Shown in pieces: positions 16,672 to 29,435 of a DNA stretch of 64,000 nucleotides. A program made the translations under genes and the position numbers. The notes beneath the pieces were generated by a model that saw only the letters and a list, made by a program, of their open reading frames with translations, ran no database searches and was not told the DNA's origin. Position 1 is the stretch's first letter; each line of letters starts with the position of its first letter. The DNA is from Daphnia carinata (Eukaryota > Arthropoda > Branchiopoda > Diplostraca > Daphniidae): assembly GCF_022539665.2 (NCBI RefSeq), contig NC_081338.1, positions 6,436,446-6,500,445 on the forward strand, in the 5' to 3' direction.

Positions 16672-17249
16672 GAAACCCATTGAGATCCGGAGCAGCTCTT
16701 TGAAACTTCCGTAACAGATGAACAATTAATTGAACCAAATTGTAATAACAGGTTTATTGATTTGTTTTTTTTTTCTCCAGCCTAGCTGTCTTCTCTGTAT
16801 ACGACAAAACGTCTGTGAGGGAAACCTTAAGGGAATAGCAAATCTCCTCATAATGGTTTTTCTGGGTTACGAATTTTAACGGCAACGCTTTTGAAAGATT
16901 AAAAATATCTGGCTTTTTAATGTTAATGTCGCTGGTGCAGAGTTGTTTACGTACTAAGAAAGTCATTGTAATAATTAAAAAGCAAGGCATGTGTTTAACG
17001 TTTTAATTCTCATAAAGTTCGATAATTCATGTATTTGAACGTTTCTATTATTTTTTGTTTAATTATGAAACAGGGAAAACATTTTGCCGTGAGTGGTGTG
17101 AAAACCTACAAGAATATCGTTAACTTTTGAGCTAGCAAATAATTTTTCAGTTGTTTTGGTTTCTTTATTTGCGAATCAGGGTGTTTAGACCTATTAAATC
17201 TAGGGTCATTTTACTAATTGGGATGAGCAGGGATTTCATTTTTTTTTTC
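16672..17249. other. Intergenic, ATRX 3' flank
   Basis: AT-rich, with no recognised gene. A 78-residue open frame on the minus strand (16754-16990) has no family resemblance and is probably chance. Confidence 0.55.
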
Positions 17250-19116
17250 TACAATCAAAGTTTTATGGCGTGATATGGCAACGTCACAGGGACATCCTTT
17301 GATTAGTTCTTTCAAGTTCTAAAGTGGACTTTGTGGAACGAAACGAACCTGGTATATAAATAATAAAACACATTTTCACGGGAATCGGAGATCCACGTGG
17401 CTACTGCGTTAGTGTGGAAAATCTATTAAAGAAATGGTAAAGTAATTTCACCTTTAAGTTGAATTAACAAATATTGTGATAAAATGCCATCAAACCAATA
17501 GTGTTGAAGGCAAAAATTGTGTGAAACTTTCTCATCTTTTTCTTTCCAATTGAATTCCTCATACTTATTAACGGGTTGCACCACGTAAAACGTGTCAAGC
17601 AGTCAGATATGTATATAAGTGTGTCATACCACCAGTCAAAGAACAGTAAACCTTCTTTTCATGTACCAGAATATACTGCTATAATTGGACCTATTAATTC
17701 ATGCATGTTATTGTTTTTCCAGGTCCCAGTTAATAGTTTTCTTCGTGCTGCTGTTAATCACTGTATGCTTTTTGGATCAACAGCCTACTTATTGGATGAT
17801 CAATGGGTAAGACATGAGCATAAAAATAATATAATTGTGATAAAATTTATGGACAATTTAATGTAACCCTGATGTGCTGTAGTAGCACCATTTTGCTCCT
17901 TTATGAGCTCATTAAGTAGTTAGGTTTGCTGTGACATATTGCTTAGGAACTATCAGATTGGCAAAAAAAAGTCATAACAGATCGGTAGGCAAATTTTGTG
18001 AAGCTGACAATGTCCATAGCAATACCCGATATGAATCGATTTCATCAAGAAAGGACATCAAAGCTGTGTTCGGTGAATACCCAACGCATCGCTTGTCCTG
18101 GCTTCTTAAACCTCTGCGCCCTTTAAATAATTTGATTTCAGAAGACAAATCAGATTTCAATTCGAATGCAGCCATAAGAACTAGTAACGAAATTTTCAGT
18201 GGAATTGGGACGAGGTAGCAAAGCTTCAGGTTTAACAAATCAACGTGTTACACAGTTGTTTTGAGGATTAGGTAAGTTTGTTCCAGTGTCGAGGTTATGT
18301 TAAATGGCATTTTGTTAGTGTTTTCCATCAAACGTCGGTCTGGTACAAAGAATTCATTTTCTCAATTTGGAATGTCTGACCATTCCCTAGATTTATTGGA
18401 GCTGACCTATCTACTCTGGAATCACTCGATATTGACCGCTTGTCTAAAGTAAAAGTAGCTTGCTTTTTAATTGAAGAAGAATGTTACAATTAATTATTTT
18501 CCATCGATTCGCAGGAAATCACTGGCCGATTTGGAAGCCACTGCTCAGATAAATGACGCTTTGTAGGATCATGCCGTGTAAAGGTCAGTTTCATTTTTTT
18601 TTTTTTTTTTTAAAGACTACGTATTTCAAAAGTGACGTCATTCCTTCGAATGCCAGAGGCATAACAAAGAGGCGTACTTGTAAATCGGTTTACTTACGAA
18701 TCTTGTCGAAACGGTGTGTTGGTTCCATTTACTTCCGTTGCCACAACACTAATTTTTTCCACAGGGCTTCCTGAATGTTACAATGTTGTATAGAATGTGG
18801 AGAAAACGCCCATGTAGCGTGCCACAAAGTATTAGTTTCTGAACACGAAATTCAATTCCAGATGATAGTGAACAATTTCAAAAGAGGTGCTTCAGCAGTA
18901 TGAAACGAATTGGAAATTTTGCGTGGCTGCTTGTTGGAAAAGTACAGGGTGTGGGTGGTGTATAACCAGACAAATGTTAAAAATTTATATTCTCATTTCC
19001 TTCGAATTAATAGTTTGCCCATATATACCAGTAAAGCGCGCAACTTGATCGCATTGCTCGACTTGTCTTTAGGTGATATTGTCGTCACGATCCACCAAAA
19101 AAAGAAAAAAGAAAAA
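17250..19116 (+). repeat. 5' flank of receptor copy 1, part of a tandem duplication
   Basis: Several blocks recur, diverged, ahead of the other two receptor copies. 'CCACGTGG' near 17395 corresponds to 22016. An exon-like block after an acceptor at 17723 starting GTCCCAGTTAATA corresponds to one at 22290. 'CCCAACGCATCGCTTGTCCTG' near 18080 corresponds to 22996. The block 18780-18920 (AGTTTCTGAACACGAAATTCAA) corresponds to 27130-27220 and 23700-23790. Some blocks keep splice-like borders but have stops or shifted frames, so they look like decayed exons of a second gene that was duplicated along with the receptors. No identifiable protein. Confidence 0.5.
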
Positions 19117-21176
19117 ATGCTATGGATAGGCATAGTCAACATCACGCACGAAATATCGATCAGAATTATGTTGGCCATTCTTATAATGGCAGTAGATGGT
19201 TCATCTCCAGATTTCAATTTGAGTTCCAAACACTTGAACTATCTCGTTGTTCATGTAAGTAGCCCTAAAGATTTTATTGTTTTATCGTTGATTGACAATA
19301 ATTCTGGTTTCTAATTGCATTCATTATTTCATACAGATTCCACCTTTTGACTATGTATTCCGAGGACCCAATGGTACCTTCTCAAGTTATGGGTGCGCAC
19401 AGAATGTCGCCATATGGCTGGCGGCTAAACTCAAATACACGTAAGTGGTGTTTATGCTGAACATCAAACAAAATTGTCAAAGCCGTTATCAGTTACCATT
19501 TATCTTGAAAATGTTCCGTTTTCAATTTCACACTATCATAGGTACTCGTTCCTTCTGATCAATGAAACTCTTATCGACAAGTATGGTACACATGAAGCTG
19601 CGTTTTACCAACTTATAAACGATAAGGTACCCAAGCCTTTACCACAATAGCGCAAAAAGGCCATATTATACGCGCTTCCTCTGAACTAGGATATTGACGG
19701 CATTGCGACAAATTTTTACCTCACCCTTAATCGAATGCAACGAATGGACTACACTACCCATTACGGATGGGCTGACGGATTTCGGCTTGTTGTGCCAAGA
19801 TTAGGAGAAGAAAGCCGATTATTTGCTTTCATTGGTCCTTTTGAACCCACGGTGCCTAATAATTAGCGTTATCCAGTGTATTTGAGCGTTCGTTTCTTAC
19901 TGCGGTTTACATTTTCGTATTTTCAGGTTTGGTTACTGGTCTTCATAACCGTTTTCGTCGTAGTCATCGTGATGACCCTCTTTGCCATGATTTACAGGCT
20001 TCAACCTTGGAAAGCGTCTGAGGTCGCTGAGAATAGCACCGGAACAGAAATTGGCACAGGGCACAATATGAGAGAACCAGTCAAGAGAAACGTTCTTTTT
20101 AATTATTTAGGAGAGCATACTATTTATGTTGTAAACATAATGACCAACCAAGGTAGAGTAAAACAGTCGAATATGATAAGACAATGATTTTTATAGGTGT
20201 TTTGTATTATGCAGGAAGCCGTGAAGGGTCCAGTCTCTATTCCTTTCGAATCCTGGCTGGATTTTGGGTCTTGGGCGCCATGGTCCTTGTTAATTCCTAC
20301 ACGGGCATTGTCATTTCATCATTAATGACTACCAAAACAAAGCCGTCAATAGACTCTTTTGAAGACTTGGCCGCAAGTACAGAAACTGAAATACTTCTCC
20401 GACATGACACATCCATCGGAGAACAAATACTTGTAAACAATAGCGAAATATTAGTTTAAATCATGCACGTAGACCTCAAACATTGCTCACTTTAACAGCT
20501 AGCAACATCAGGTGTGTTTAAGACTCTTGGAGACCAAGCTCGTCGAAATCCTGGAAACATAGTTGGAGATGCTTTCAAAGTCACGGAAAAACTAGAGACC
20601 GGTCATTATGCTTTTCCGTTTGTGAGTTTGCCCTTATTTTCCATACGTAGTGTTTCAGAAATACTGAAATGATATGTATTTTAATGCGTGTGCCATTTTT
20701 TCACCTCCAATTCAGATTCAAACTTTTGCAGTTTCGTTCGTCTCCTCACAGTTTAAGAAAAGTCAGCAGTGTCGCTTTAAAATGTCCAAGCAATTGCCTT
20801 TGTCAACAGGGTATTATTCATGGCTTTTCAAAAAGAACAGTTCGTATACCAATCCTCATAGCAGAGCGTAAGTATTTTATTTTAAAAAGTTAAATTCGTA
20901 AATTTAATCATAAATAAATTTTTTTTATGCAGGCTTGCTGACTTATGGGAGACGGGTCTGCCAAGTTTTTGGGTTTACAAGATGTTTTCTCCAACCGTTC
21001 CCAGATCAGAACAGTGTTTTGTGGAATCCACACGCCGAGTGTCTGGCAGAGTTCCTATTCAGTTATCTGATTTGACTAGTGCTTTTCTTATCTTGGGCAT
21101 CGGGACCGGTTTATCGGTTCTCTGTTTCTTAACAGAGCTGTTGTATTCAAGATTTCTGTTGTGTAAGTTCCCGTAA
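19117..21176 (+). CDS. Ionotropic-receptor-like ligand-gated channel, copy 1 (intact)
   Basis: Member of the iGluR/IR superfamily: a chemosensory cation-channel subunit in the plasma membrane (family knowledge; ligand unknown). Nine exons: 19117-19254, 19337-19440, 19542-19626, 19690-19851, 19927-20152, 20215-20432, 20499-20621, 20716-20867, 20933-21176; 483 residues. The N-terminus has a hydrophobic signal-like segment (IMLAILIMAV). Then come the S1 lobe (IPPFDYVFRGPNG; DGFRLVVPRLGEESRLFAF), M1 (VWLLVFITVFVVVIVMTLFA), the pore region (IYVVNIMTNQGS), M3 (FRILAGFWVLGAMVLVNSYT, aligned with the SYTANLAAF motif of glutamate receptors), S2 (SIDSFEDLAAS; TGYYSWLFKKNSSY) and M4 (SAFLILGIGTGLSVLCFL). 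No amino-terminal domain, as in many arthropod IRs. The start is the ATG that gives a signal peptide aligned with copies 2 and 3. All phases agree; there are no breaks. Confidence 0.88.
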
Positions 21177-23966
21177 GGTTAAAGCAACAAAATTACTTAC
21201 AGATTATCGTAAAGGAGAATACTGGTTAGTAGTAAGTGGACCATGCAGCAATAGTAAAAGACCATGCAGTACTGGATCCGAATAGATTGCGCCTTCTGCG
21301 TAAAGGTAGTGTATAAGCATCTTGAAATACAATCGTAGACGATAAAGCCATTGCTGTAATTAGAAACACTGCTTTCTATAGAATTACTTTTATAGGGATT
21401 CTTTTTACGAATTTGGGTAAGTATTTTGCGTTTTACGGAATCAATGCATTTGGAGAATGCGAAGATTTACGTAACCGTTCTCTTACTAGCTCCGTGTGAA
21501 GTAACGTTTGCTTGCTTCCGCATGTTCTGCTTCCATTCCTTGCAACTGACTTAGTACTTAGTATTAATGAAGCACTTTGCAATTGTAGTTTATGGTGTGT
21601 TGTGCATTGAGAATTCTGATGAATTCTTAATTCGTGGCGGCATTTTTGAGGTAAAAATCACCCTATATAATTTTTTTTGGATGCTATTTATTGACGGTTT
21701 CTTTGTGATTATAGGTTTAGAGTAGCTGAATAATAAACTTACTGGCGCCTCCAGCGTGTTACTTCCAACACGTTGCAACCTTTCCAAAGTGAGAAATAAA
21801 TTTTAATTAATATTTAAATTATTATTAGAAAACGATTCATTAAATGTCGTGTATTTTGGAGGGATATTGTATTATTATTCTTTGTTCTTCCACTGCTCTT
21901 CGTCATAATTCGCTTTTTGGTGTAGTCTGGCAATGCCGAAAGGACATCCGTTTTCCAAAAGGGGAAACTCTGAAATCCCTAAGAAAATGTCACGCATTTT
22001 GCGGGATGCGATGACCCACGTGGTTTTTGTGTAGTTTTGTTAAAGAAATAAGTAAAAAGTAAAATAATTACGGTATTATGTCAAATTTAGACATATTTTG
22101 ACCAACTGCCAACACAGTATCATTATTGTCGACAGAAATGAACACTTCTGACTTTTTCTGGCCATAGGTCCTGGGGGTTTGCATGTGATAAAACACCACA
22201 AGTACGTAAACGTATTATTGCATGGCTTTAACATTAAAGGCTATACACCTGCAATCTTAACTATGCATGTTTTTTTGTTTTTTTTCAAGGTCCCTGTTAA
22301 TATTTCCCATCTTGCCTCTGTCACATACAGCATGCCGTTGAATTCCCAAGTTGCAAGGTATGTTATTGGTGAGTGAAGCATAAATAAATTCATTAAATCA
22401 AAGAGGAAGTGATAGATGACATAATTCGATCCTGATATATCTAAGCAGAACATCTTACTAATTTGTTAACTCATTTTGCTGTTGTATAGGCTGTGAACGA
22501 TTACCTTCCACAAACACTAGATTAGTAATTAAATCAGATTGCAGTTGAAAAAAAAGTTTTTCACAAAGGTAATCATATTTTGAACAATTAACATTTACAA
22601 CCTCTTAACCATTATTATACGTATTGGCAACTTTTCTTCATTAACCGACAACGAGAAATATGCAGGAAAAAATTTAGATGAAATTTGTTGTCCTGAAAAT
22701 GAACCAACCCCAACAACAGCATATCTGTGAAGAGTAATGGATGAACTTTATCATCTCAGCGTTGCACAGCTTCACGTATTGCAAACGCGTTGGCGAAAAA
22801 TGAATGCTGGAATTCCATCAGGTTTGAATCTTTTTTTTATTAAATTTTTTTATTAACTTTTTTTTTTTTATTGAACTCAATATTTCTGCCATTATTCCTT
22901 TAAACTTTAGATTTAAAGTTCTACTGCAGAGTGCACTTTTCTTGACCTATAGGTCAAATTGTCTGATACGAAAGTTATAGGTTTGGGAGGCTATCCAACG
23001 CATCGCTTCTCCTGTTTCTTTCGATATTCGCATTCGTGAGTTTCCTTTGCGTTTATTATTAAAATAATTTATCTTGTTTCTTTGAAAACCCATCGAAAGT
23101 AGGTCGTGTTGTGGGAATCAGGTGAATAGGACTAATTTATCAAATATTAATTCCAACTTCATTGATTTTAACTATTCAGATGTTGGTTGTCGAGCCTTTG
23201 AATCCAGCAACGAAAAAGCTGGACGGTTTTACCCATGCGGATCGATGAGATGCGAAATGCCCCCTAATGGGTTTTAAGTAAAGTTTAGAGGGCAAACAAG
23301 CATTAGGTAGCGAATTGTGTGTTGTTCTGAATTTTTCTTTCCTGATATCTATTCCTCTTACGCTTTTAGCTAATGCATCAAGTTTTCCTGACATTTCTCG
23401 TTCGAGGAATAAAGGAAAAGCTTTGAATATTTAAATGTAAGGCCATTGAGAAACTATTTGAAATCGCCATCACAAAGGAGATCTTTTAATGCTATTCATT
23501 CTTTGTTGTTGCTAGCATTCGCTAACTCGATTTATTTGCAGAGAGAGTAGATTATTCTATTGCGTTTTATTCGTAAATCAATAATGCGTTTGCTTGTCGC
23601 AGCAGTTCAAGTTACTTTGGTTACTACAACACGAATTATTTTCACAAGGCTATCTCGATATTATAGGAAAACGCCAATATTGCGTTCTACGTAGTACATA
23701 TTTTTTTTATCTTGAATTTCAATTCACGAAATCATTAATATTTTCAAGGAAGGTGTGTCAGCAGTATGAAAAGTATTGAAGATTTGATCATGGTCAACTT
23801 TTGCAAAGTAACAGAGACAGGGTAGTGAACATAACCAAACCAATTCATATTAACCAACTTCCTATTGTTATCTCCTCCAAGGTGATCGAGTGTACATAAG
23901 TACAGCTCTACCAGCAACCTTGGCTGCATTGCTGGACCAATCGTCACGTCTTCACGATCCACCGCA
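21177..23966 (+). repeat. Spacer and duplicated 5' flank of receptor copy 2
   Basis: 21177-21880 has no recognised content. From about 21920 the sequence matches the copy 1 flank in order: CCACGTGG (22016), an exon-like block 22290-22361 bordered by an acceptor and GTATGT, the CCAACGCATCGCTT block (22996), and the block 23510-23790 that ends close to the receptor start. Frames are broken, so no gene is called. Confidence 0.5.
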
Positions 23967-26114
23967 ATGCAATTCGCAGACATCAACTATTTCATGTGTG
24001 AGATGTCGGTCACAATTATGTTGATGATTCCTGTAATGGCTTATTCATCGACTGATTACGATTGGAGCTCCAAGCACTTTAACTATCTTGTTGTTCACGT
24101 AAGTAACTTAACATTCCTCGTATTAGCCGAGATGCATTAATTTTGATAGGATTTCTTGTGCATTTTATGGTTTCGTGACTGTAGTGTACTAATTAATTAA
24201 TTGCGTTCATCTCTTTTAGAATCCACCTTTCGATTATGTGTTTCCGGGACCCAATGGTTCATTCACAAGTTATGGAAGCGGGCAGAACGTCGCCAAATGG
24301 TTAGCGGCAAAACTCAAATATCAGTAAGTTATACTCTTAAATTTATGTTTTACTTCAAACAAAAATTACAATAGTTGTATTAGGTAACCACCTTTCTTGA
24401 AAAAACTTTCTATTTATAAATGCCCACAGGTATTCTTTCTTTCGGATCAATCAAACCCTTATCGAACAATATGGTACACATGAGGCTGCGTTCTATCAAG
24501 TTGTAAACGATGAAGTACCCGAATCATAATCACAATGGTGTTAAACGGAAATACTATATGCCTTTATTTTTCTTTACCAGAATATCGACGGGATTGCGCA
24601 AAACTTTTACCTCACCATGAATAGAGTACAGAGATTGGACTTTACCACCCATCACGGATGGGTTGATGGATTTCGGCTTGTAGTGCCGAGATTAGGAAAA
24701 GAAAGCCGATTGTTTGCTTTCATTGGCCCTTTTGAACCTACGGTATACGATGATTATGCCTCAATCTATTGTATCAAACCTCCCATTTATAATCGCATTT
24801 TATACTTTCATCTTAACAGGTTTGGCTGCTAATTTTTATCAGCGTTCTTGTCGTAGTAACAACGATGACCTCGTTTGCCATTGCTTACAAACAACCCATG
24901 GAACAGTTCCCAGGTCGCAAAGAATAAAACAGACACAGACATTATTACCCACACCGTAACGGAAAGACCAGTTTCGAGAAACATTCTTTTGCATAACCTG
25001 GGCTCTCATTTGATTTACGTTGTAAACATCATGACGAACCAAGGTACAGTAAATCAGTCGAACACGAATATGTAAACACTTCATTGATCTTTTGTGTTAT
25101 GTAGGAGGTCGTGAGACCTTTGGTTACTATTCCTTTCGGGTCCTAGCTGGCATTTGGGTCCTGTGTGCAACGGTCCTGGTCAATTCCTATACAGGCATTG
25201 TCATTTCGTCATTAACAACTCCCAAAACGAAGCCATCAATAGACTCGTTTGAAGACTTGGCTGCAAGTTCGGATACTCAAATAGTTCTCCGACACGACAC
25301 ATCCATCGGAGAACTGATACTGGTACCGATAGTTATTGCAAATATGATATTAAATCTTCTAATGTTGATATGTTCAACAGGAAGCGACCTCAGGTGTTTT
25401 TAAGATTCTTGGAGATCGAGCACGTCAGAGTCCTGAAAACGTGGTTGGAGATGTTTTTAAGGTCACAGAAAGATTGCAGACTGGTCGCTATGCTTTTCCG
25501 TTTGTAAGTTTATGCTTAAATTTAGACATGCAGTTCCTCATAGGTTCTGAAATGCGGTATTCATTTTGGCTGCTCTATGGTTCCTTCTAAAATGCAGGTT
25601 CAAACTTTTGCTGTTGTTTTCGTCACTGCACAGTACAAGAAGGATCAGCAATGTCGTTTTAAAGCATCGAAGCCGTTGCCCTTGTCAACTGGATATTACT
25701 CTTGGCTTTTCAAAAAGAAAAGTTCTTACACTGATGCGCACAGCAGAGCGTAAGTATAATTTCTTTCGCTTTGCAGTTTCTGTTTCAACTAGAAAGCTAC
25801 AAATTTACCTCTTTTTGTTCTTTTCTTATATTCATACATCTTTCTTTTTTTTCATGGGCAAAACAATCTTTGACAGACTTGTTAACCTATGGGAGACTGG
25901 CCTGACATATTACTGGGTTTATAAAGAATTTCTACCGTCCGCTCCCAGGGCCGACCAGTGTTTCGTGGAGTCCACCCGCCGAGTATCTCGCATAGTTCCT
26001 ATTCAGTTGTCTGATTTGATTAGCGCTTTTCTTATTTTTGGTATCGGGATTGGACTGGCGACACTTAGTTTCTTGTTAGAAACATTGCTCTCAAGATACC
26101 AAAGGTATAAGTAG
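23967..26114 (+). pseudogene. Ionotropic-receptor-like gene, copy 2, frameshift in exon 5
   Basis: Same nine-exon layout as copy 1: 23967-24098, 24220-24323, 24430-24514, 24581-24742, 24820-25043, 25105-25322, 25381-25503, 25598-25749, 25877-26114. All splice sites are canonical. The domains are kept: signal-like MSVTIMLMIPVMA, S1 (NPPFDYVFPGPNG; DGFRLVVPRLGKESRLFAF), M1 (VWLLIFISVLVVV), pore and M3 (FRVLAGIWVLCATVLVNSYT), S2, M4. Exon 5 is 224 bp against 226 in copy 1. Just after M1, near 24885-24892, the M1 frame runs into a TAA at 24925. The conserved continuation (NPWNSSQVAKNKTD) lies in another frame, consistent with a 2-bp deletion. The rest of the gene is undamaged. It is either a young pseudogene or an assembly or sequencing indel. 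Confidence 0.8.
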
Positions 26115-27387
26115 TTGGTAAAAGCTTAGAATTACGGGCGCCCCGCATAATAGTTTTTATAGCAATCTGTTAGTTAACTTATCGCGTTTATGGAAGATAA
26201 TTAATCTTTTTAATCCCTCTTTGGTACATAGTTTAGTTTTTACACTAGGTGTAAAGTTAATTGAAAAGAAAGAGAAAATACAAATCTAGGTAGTAACAGC
26301 AGTGGCAGCAATTAAAAGAAAAGTAAGATTCAGCATTATGCAATTTGCGCGAAATGCACAAGAGGAATTCGATGTTAGTAGTTGCGCATCGGGGATTCTA
26401 CGTGAATATTCAACACGCTGTGGCATTTTTAAGGTAAAAACGATTTTTAAAAATTATGTTGAAGGAATTATTTACAAATGGTTGTTTTTAATCCCAGAAT
26501 ATGCATGCTGTCGTCTCAGCCATCTTCAATGTAGTGGTAATTTAATTTGCAATATACAGTATATGTTACATATTGCATTTGCTTCGTCATTTAACTTTTT
26601 TTTTAACATCATTTCAGTAACTAAATTTGCACGTGAGAAGTTGGTAAGCCTACCCTGCAGTTGTTCGACATTGACCACTTATCTAAGGTATAAGTTTCAT
26701 GCATTTTACTTTAAAAGGAATATGATGATTCCTCCACCGATTCACAGGACAATGACGGCGATTTGGTTAACTTCATCACGCTACTGATGTCAATGCTGCC
26801 TCTTGGGGCCGTCCCGAATATAAGGTCAGTTGCGTTTTATATTGATCTCTTCTTTGTGTGTTTAAGTCCGCACCCTTCTATTTTCTGCGGATAGGAAAAT
26901 TTACTATAGTGCCCCAAAATGTAACTTAAGATTTGTAAAATTTTCCGCTTGCGTTATTTACTATTTAATAGTTTTGGTGCTTAGTTTAACTTAAAAACAA
27001 TGTCTTTGTATTTGTTGTAGCAACTGCAGTTGCTACCGTCACGGGCTTTTCCCATACAAAATGTCATATTTTACAACTATTAAGCAGAAAATAGGCTAAA
27101 TGTTATAAGCTGTTGTGCGTGCTACACGGTATAAGTTTCTGATCACGAATTTGAATTCAAGACAATGATCAATAATTTCCAATAGACTGTGCATCAACAG
27201 TAGTAAAGGCACTGAACATTTGATCTCGATTACTTTACAATGCAGAATAACAGATCAAATTTCGTTAAAACAACTAAAGTTTGATCTGTTTCTGCACGAA
27301 GGATAGTTTACGTACAGTATAAATAGCTGGTAAGTACCATTCAGTATCTATTGGTTTTCGTCTCGTCAGTTAAACTAGCCATAGAAA
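26115..27387 (+). repeat. Spacer and duplicated 5' flank of receptor copy 3
   Basis: An open frame at 26302-26787 and exon-like blocks near 26640-26820 (GACATTGACCACTTATCTAAGG, which resembles 18430-18455) match the copy 1 flank. 26930-27220 matches 18620-18920. No intact gene can be built, and I do not recognise the encoded residues. Confidence 0.45.
27318..27345 (+). promoter_or_regulatory. Core promoter of receptor copy 3: TATA box and initiator
   Basis: TATAAATA at 27318-27325 is followed 23 bases after its start by TCAGT (27341-27345), a match to the arthropod initiator. The ATG is at 27388, which gives a 5' untranslated region of about 45 bases. Confidence 0.6.
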
Positions 27388-29435
27388 ATGAAAGTTGCAG
27401 GCATGTACAAACCCAAGTATTTGGTTTCATTCCAGATTTCCTTGGCTCTGTTTTTAATGGCAGGAGTGGGTTTCTCGGCAGAAAAGAATCTAAGTCCCAA
27501 GCACTTTAATTACCTTGTTTACCACGTAACTATCCTTTCGTTAATAAATTTTCGATGATTGAAAGATAACTTGGAAAAACTACCATAGGTTTAATCACAT
27601 TTATGTTCCATTTAGAATCCACCTTTCGATTTGTTGACTCGTGGACCAAATAACACCTTTTCATATTTCGGTGCCTCATTTTACGTGGTAGAATGGCTAT
27701 CGGCGAAATTTAATTATACGTATGTAGGCTTTTTAAGTTTATCATTAATGTCAGAACGAAATCCCGAGAAATTAATTCAGTTTACATGTTTTCTAAAACA
27801 TTGCATTGACTTCTAAATCAAATTTACAGATACACATTAATTCCTGTCAATCAAACTATAATTGAAAAATATGGTACGCACGAGGCGTTGTTCTATCAAC
27901 TGATTAATGACAAGGTAATAACTTAAAGCAATTTGCAATTACTTGTTTAGTAATTCATCAGGAAATTGTTTATTAGGATATTGACGGAATTACGGGATCA
28001 TTTTACCTTACTATGGACCGAGCGGAGCGAATGGATTACACGTTCCACACATGGTCTGATGGATTTAGGCTTGTTGTTCCCAGAGCAGGAGAAGAAAGCC
28101 GATTATTCGCCTTTATTGGTCCATTTGAACCCATGGTAACTAAAGGTTTCCCCCATCTAATGTTCCCAGATTATTTCTGTATAGCGTTGTACTTTTCGTT
28201 ACTCCAGGTTTGGCTGCTGATCTTCATAAGCATAATAGTGGTAGTCGCCATGATGACGCTCTTTGCAATGGTTTACAGATATTATCCATGGAGTGCATGT
28301 GACGTCACCAATAATAAAATAACTCCGGAAATAGGTCAAGGCAACGGAACAAAAAAACCTGATCTGAAAATTTTGTTTTTAATTACATCGGCGCTCACAT
28401 GATTTATGTCGTGAACATAATGACAAACCAAGGTAAAAAAAAAAATCAATCGTAGTCTCTGCCGTTAAAATATTATAGTGCACGTGTAACGCAGGGAGCC
28501 GCGAAGCATCCAGTCTCTACTCCTTTCGAATCCTAGCTGGCATTTGGGTTCTCTGCGCCATGGTTTTGGTCAATTCCTATACGGGCATTGTTATTTCTTC
28601 GCTGACAACACCAAAAATGAAGCCGTCTATTGAGTCATTTGAAGATCTGGTAGCAAGTCCAGACATTAAGATACTCCTCCGACATGACACGTCGATCGGA
28701 GAACAAATATTGGTATTACTTCGTGCATTATCGTATTATCTAACTATTATCTAACATTTATGTCTTTTACAGAAGGCAACATATGGCGTTTATAAAGTTC
28801 TTGGCGATCAAGCTCGTAGTAATCCAGAGCAAATAGTCAGTGACGCATTCACTGTCAGTGCGAGATTGGAAACCGGTCGCTATGCTTTTCCGTTTGTAAG
28901 TTAGCTTCTTCCATTCCATTAGTTGAAATATTTAAATTATCTACAGGGTAATGACTAGCCCTATAATCTTTTCATTTTCAATTACAGGTTCAAACTTATA
29001 GTATTGCTTTCGTCGGCTCACAATATAAGAAAGATAAGAAGTGTCGTTTTAAAGCATCGAAACTATTGCCTACTTCAACTGGATATTACTCTTGGCTTTT
29101 CAAAAAGAATAGTCCATATACGAAAGTTTATAGCAGAGCGTAAATAATTGTCTTTTTACGTGTTTCCTTTAAACAATTTGATAGTTCAGGCTTTTTCTTA
29201 CAGGCTCATGGACTACTGGGAAAGTGGATTACTTAATTTCTTGATCAAGTTCTTGCCTACTATACCTAGGGCAGAGCAATGTTTTATCAGTTCAACACGC
29301 CGAGTGGCTCGTCTACTTCCCATCCAGTTGTCTGATTTGACTAGCGCTTTCCTCATTTTAGGAATCGGCATTGGATTGGCGGTGTCTACTTTCTTATTGG
29401 AACTACTGTACTCGAGGTACCGGCGGTATAAATAA
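27388..29435 (+). pseudogene. Ionotropic-receptor-like gene, copy 3, frameshift in exon 5
   Basis: Nine exons: 27388-27525, 27616-27719, 27830-27914, 27977-28135, 28208-28432, 28495-28712, 28773-28895, 28988-29139, 29204-29435. It has a good signal peptide (YLVSFQISLALFLMAGVGFSA), S1, M1 (VWLLIFISIIVVVAMMTLFA), pore, M3 (FRILAGIWVLCAMVLVNSYT), S2 and M4 (SAFLILGIGIGLAVSTFLL). Exon 5 is 225 bp against 226 in copy 1. After the acidic/Asn-rich linker the frame meets TGA at 28400, while the conserved FNYIGAHMIYVVNIMTNQ runs in the next frame. This is consistent with loss of one base in the T/A-rich run at about 28365-28380. All other exons and splice sites are sound and the promoter looks good, so a sequencing indel or very recent loss is as likely as an old pseudogene. 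Confidence 0.8.
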
